NCBI GenBank assembly: GCA_934101745.1
Contig: CAKOSD010000063.1
Location: 1 to 6,691 of the forward strand
Origin: an uncultured Bacilli bacterium
GTDB taxonomy: Bacteria; Bacillota_I; Bacilli_A; RF39; UBA660
Direction of reading: 5' to 3'
DNA length: 6,691 nucleotides
Shown here one piece after another: positions 4,981 through 6,691 of this stretch (the first letter of the stretch is position 1; the number at the start of each line of letters is the position of its first letter). The notes beneath the pieces were generated by a model. It saw only the letters and a list, made by a program, of their open reading frames with translations, had not been told where the DNA came from and ran no database searches. The position numbers were made by a program, and so were the translations under genes.

Positions 4981-5793
4981 TTAGAAATGAATATCTTTGG
5001 TTTCTTCATTATTATATAAATCTTCGTAACGGCTCTTACGACTAATTATCATGATAGCCAGAAGACCAATTATAAACATAATTATAGAAATAATTTGGGC
5101 TACTCTGAAACCGCCAAGCATTAAGGAATCGGTGCGCATTCCCTCGATAAAGAAGCGACCTATTCCATACCACATTAGATAAATAGCAGTTAAAGTCCCA
5201 ATCTTAGTTTTTTTAGAACGGCGAACTATTAGCATAATGATAAAGCCTAAAAGGCACCAAAGGGATTCATAAAAGAAGGTCGGTTCATAATAAACGCCAT
5301 TAATTTGCATCCCCTTTATTATAAAATCAGGAATATGCTTATTTTGAAGAGCAAGTAAGGTTGTTGCTGGACCGTGAGCCTCACCATTAAAGAAGTTGCC
5401 CCAACGACCAATGGCTTGAGCCAAAATTAAAGAAGGACAGACAAAATCTAAAACTCTAATTAAAGAAACATCATATTTCTTACAATATAAATACATAGTA
5501 ATTAAACCAGCAATAATACCTCCATGAATAGCAAGGCCACCTTCCCAAACATAAAGAATTGATACGGGATTTGATGCATAACTACTCCAGTTGAATGCGA
5601 CATAATAAAGTCTAGCCCCGATAATCCCAAATATTAACGCATAAAAAAACATATTAAAAAGAAAATCCGTATTAAAGCGAAAGCGCTTGGCTTCTTTTTC
5701 GGCAATTATATAACCCAAAACAACCCCTGTTAAAATTAAGACTGAATACCATCTAATTTCAAAATTTCCAATAGTAAATAAAACTGGATTCAT
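4981..5793 (-). CDS. lgt: Phosphatidylglycerol-prolipoprotein diacylglyceryl transferase
   Basis: Lgt is the membrane enzyme that moves diacylglycerol from phosphatidylglycerol onto the lipobox cysteine of prelipoproteins, the first step of lipoprotein maturation. The 270-residue protein has about seven hydrophobic spans and the family landmarks: IRWYSVLILTGVVLGY near the N-terminus, FGIIGARLYYV (55-65), the HGG of LAIHGGIIAGL (88-97), the signature GRWGNFFNGEAHG (129-141) with Arg130 and Asn136, YEPTFFYES (169-177) and IGRFFIEGMRTDSL (211-224). The charged C-terminal tail (about 252-270) is presumably cytoplasmic. An AGAGG site lies six bases before the ATG at 5793. It is the first gene of a two-gene unit with the reductase; lgt and trxB also lie near each other in several Bacillota. 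Confidence 0.97.
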   Translation of the reverse strand: MNPVLFTIGNFEIRWYSVLILTGVVLGYIIAEKEAKRFRFNTDFLFNMFFYALIFGIIGARLYYVAFNWSSYASNPVSILYVWEGGLAIHGGIIAGLITMYLYCKKYDVSLIRVLDFVCPSLILAQAIGRWGNFFNGEAHGPATTLLALQNKHIPDFIIKGMQINGVYYEPTFFYESLWCLLGFIIMLIVRRSKKTKIGTLTAIYLMWYGIGRFFIEGMRTDSLMLGGFRVAQIISIIMFIIGLLAIMIISRKSRYEDLYNNEETKDIHF

Positions 5794-5817
5794 ATATTTC
5801 CTCTTTTCTTCCTCTTG

Positions 5818-5826
5818 ATTATATCA
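5818..5826 (-). promoter_or_regulatory. Extended -10 promoter of lgt-trxB
   Basis: A consensus TATAAT (5823-5818) is preceded at the correct spacing by TG (5826-5825), giving the extended -10 motif TGATATAAT. No good -35 box stands 16-18 bases upstream, which is typical of extended -10 promoters. Transcription would start about 20 bases before the lgt ATG. Confidence 0.65.
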
Positions 5827-5882
5827 AAAACATCTTAGTTTTACTAGATAAGTTTAATTTAAGGAATAGAAAAGTATTATCT

Positions 5883-5913
5883 AAAAGGCGTAGCCTAAAT
5901 AAGCCGCGCCCTT
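5883..5913 (-). terminator. Terminator after the Rpn-like nuclease gene
   Basis: In RNA sense, AAGGGCG (5913-5907) pairs with CGCCUUU (5890-5884, one G-U). An inner GCUU/AGGC helix is capped by AUUU, and a U-tract (UUUU) follows. It is the most GC-rich structure in an otherwise AT-rich 200-base gap and lies about 83 bases after the nuclease stop codon. Confidence 0.65.
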
Positions 5914-5995
5914 GTAATCTTGGAATATTGACTATTATGGATTTTTCTTTAATTTTATTTTAAGCTTTATAACATTTTTGCAAAACAATTACTTG

Positions 5996-6691
5996 CTATG
6001 TTTCTTTTCTTAATTTATCGATTTCTTCAATTGATAAGCCGGTTAGTTCTGCAATTGTATCAATATTCATGTTTTTTTCTAAACACTTTTTAGCAATTTC
6101 TGACGCTCTTTCTTCAGAGCCTTCTGACTTTCCTTTTTCACGCGCTTCTGCTAACTCGGTATTACGAATTAATTCCTTATAGTTTTCTTCTTTATCAAAA
6201 AGTCTAATATAACCATCATCACTCGATAATTCTTTAGCACGGTTAACTAACTTTTCTGTATCTTTTTTACTCATAAGTTTATCCGACTCCTTATCCAACT
6301 CAAGGGAACTGGTAGTCATAAACATTCTACTAATTATGGCTACTTGTTCCTCTTGCTTATCGGCATAATTATAACTCACATCTTTCGCTTTTGCCATATT
6401 TACTTCGAATATTTTAGTACTATCATCATAGATAGTTCCATCTTTATAACGCATAGTAATCATCTCTAATAAATTACTTTTGACTTTAGCAAAATAATTA
6501 AAATTTATTAATATAGTGTCATATGTTTTTACATACTTATCTTCATCAATAGAAATACCGCCTCCTGCTACTTTATAGGCATAGAAGACATTACGCCAAG
6601 GCATTGTTTGCGAGGAATTCATTTCCACAATATACTTATCAATATTTTTTTCATCTTTAAAATAATCAGCAATTATATCACTTTTACTTCT
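5996..6691 (-). CDS. Rpn-family PD-(D/E)XK nuclease / putative transposase, partial (5' end outside window)
   Basis: Members of this PDDEXK superfamily (Rpn/PDDEXK_2 type) are endonucleases linked to RecA-independent recombination or labelled inactivated transposases. They are often multicopy in gut Bacillota. The frame is open from the stop at 5996 to the right edge (231 residues), so the true start lies beyond 6691; the internal GTG at 6628 would cut off the nuclease core. The first visible residues RSKSDIIADYF, then DKYIVEMNSSQ, fit the core with its Asp and E-x-N/Q active-site strand. The WRNVFYAYK and YDTILINFNYF blocks follow, as in the family. A charged coiled-coil-like stretch (EAREKGKSEGSEERASEIAK) precedes a C-terminal helical motif MNIDTIAELTGLSIEEIDKL, the usual tail of these proteins. 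A terminator follows. Family assignment is strong; activity cannot be judged. Confidence 0.85.
   Translation of the reverse strand, partial: RSKSDIIADYFKDEKNIDKYIVEMNSSQTMPWRNVFYAYKVAGGGISIDEDKYVKTYDTILINFNYFAKVKSNLLEMITMRYKDGTIYDDSTKIFEVNMAKAKDVSYNYADKQEEQVAIISRMFMTTSSLELDKESDKLMSKKDTEKLVNRAKELSSDDGYIRLFDKEENYKELIRNTELAEAREKGKSEGSEERASEIAKKCLEKNMNIDTIAELTGLSIEEIDKLRKET

Noticed and set aside
6626..6628. GTG at 6628 as the start of the Rpn-like gene
   Set aside because: The frame continues open upstream to the window edge and the added residues fit the nuclease core, so this GTG is internal.
1..6691. Mollicute-type TGA = Trp recoding
   Set aside because: Genes close at normal lengths on TAA/TAG, Trp residues checked are TGG and no gene needs TGA read-through. 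The absence of TGA stops among ten genes is not enough to claim recoding.
1..6691. CRISPR arrays, tRNA or rRNA genes, insertion-sequence ends
   Set aside because: Reading both strands showed no spaced direct repeats, no tRNA-like cloverleaf, no rRNA sequence and no paired terminal repeats.

Overview
The window is AT-rich, standard-code bacterial DNA with every recognisable gene on the minus strand. It looks like a low-GC Bacillota/Bacilli chromosome, perhaps one of the uncultured gut lineages near the Mollicutes. The evidence is the gene order mrnC - rlmB - sigH-like - secE - nusG - rplK - rplA, which follows the Bacillus sigH/ribosomal region, together with strong AGGAGG ribosome binding sites and a gut-type Rpn/PD-(D/E)XK transposase-like gene. 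Tryptophan is encoded by TGG at every position I checked. Eight stops are TAA and two are TAG, with no TGA stop, so recoding of TGA is not indicated. The lineage is inference.

Layout in transcription order, right to left. (1) 5996-6691: 3' part of a PDDEXK-family Rpn-like nuclease/transposase gene that runs off the right edge, followed by a terminator hairpin at 5883-5913. (2) 4046-5823: an extended -10 promoter, then lgt (prolipoprotein diacylglyceryl transferase) and a thioredoxin-reductase-like flavoprotein, closed by a long hairpin terminator at 3946-4006. (3) 2152-3943: a promoter with a very short leader, then mrnC (Mini-III), rlmB (TrmH-family methyltransferase) and a SigH-like sigma factor. 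The three genes are translationally coupled by overlaps and end in a strong terminator. (4) 1205-2103: promoter, secE and nusG, joined by a TAATG overlap, then a terminator. (5) 1-1132: promoter, a leader with a candidate L1-type regulatory hairpin, rplK with a long acidic C-terminal tail, and an rplA that breaks off after about 81 codons.

The central block is translation and transcription machinery: rRNA maturation, rRNA methylation, alternative sigma factor, Sec translocase, elongation factor and the L1/L11 stalk proteins. lgt and the reductase serve lipoprotein maturation and thiol redox. Relative to the Bacillus order, yacP (between rlmB and sigH) and rpmG (between sigH and secE) are absent.

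The most notable points are the broken rplA with unrelated sequence beyond the break, the 58-residue charged extension of L11, the candidate L1-binding leader ahead of rplK, and the altered NADPH-site motifs in the thioredoxin-reductase-like protein. I see no clear new multi-gene system here; the region is mostly conserved housekeeping with a few unusual details.
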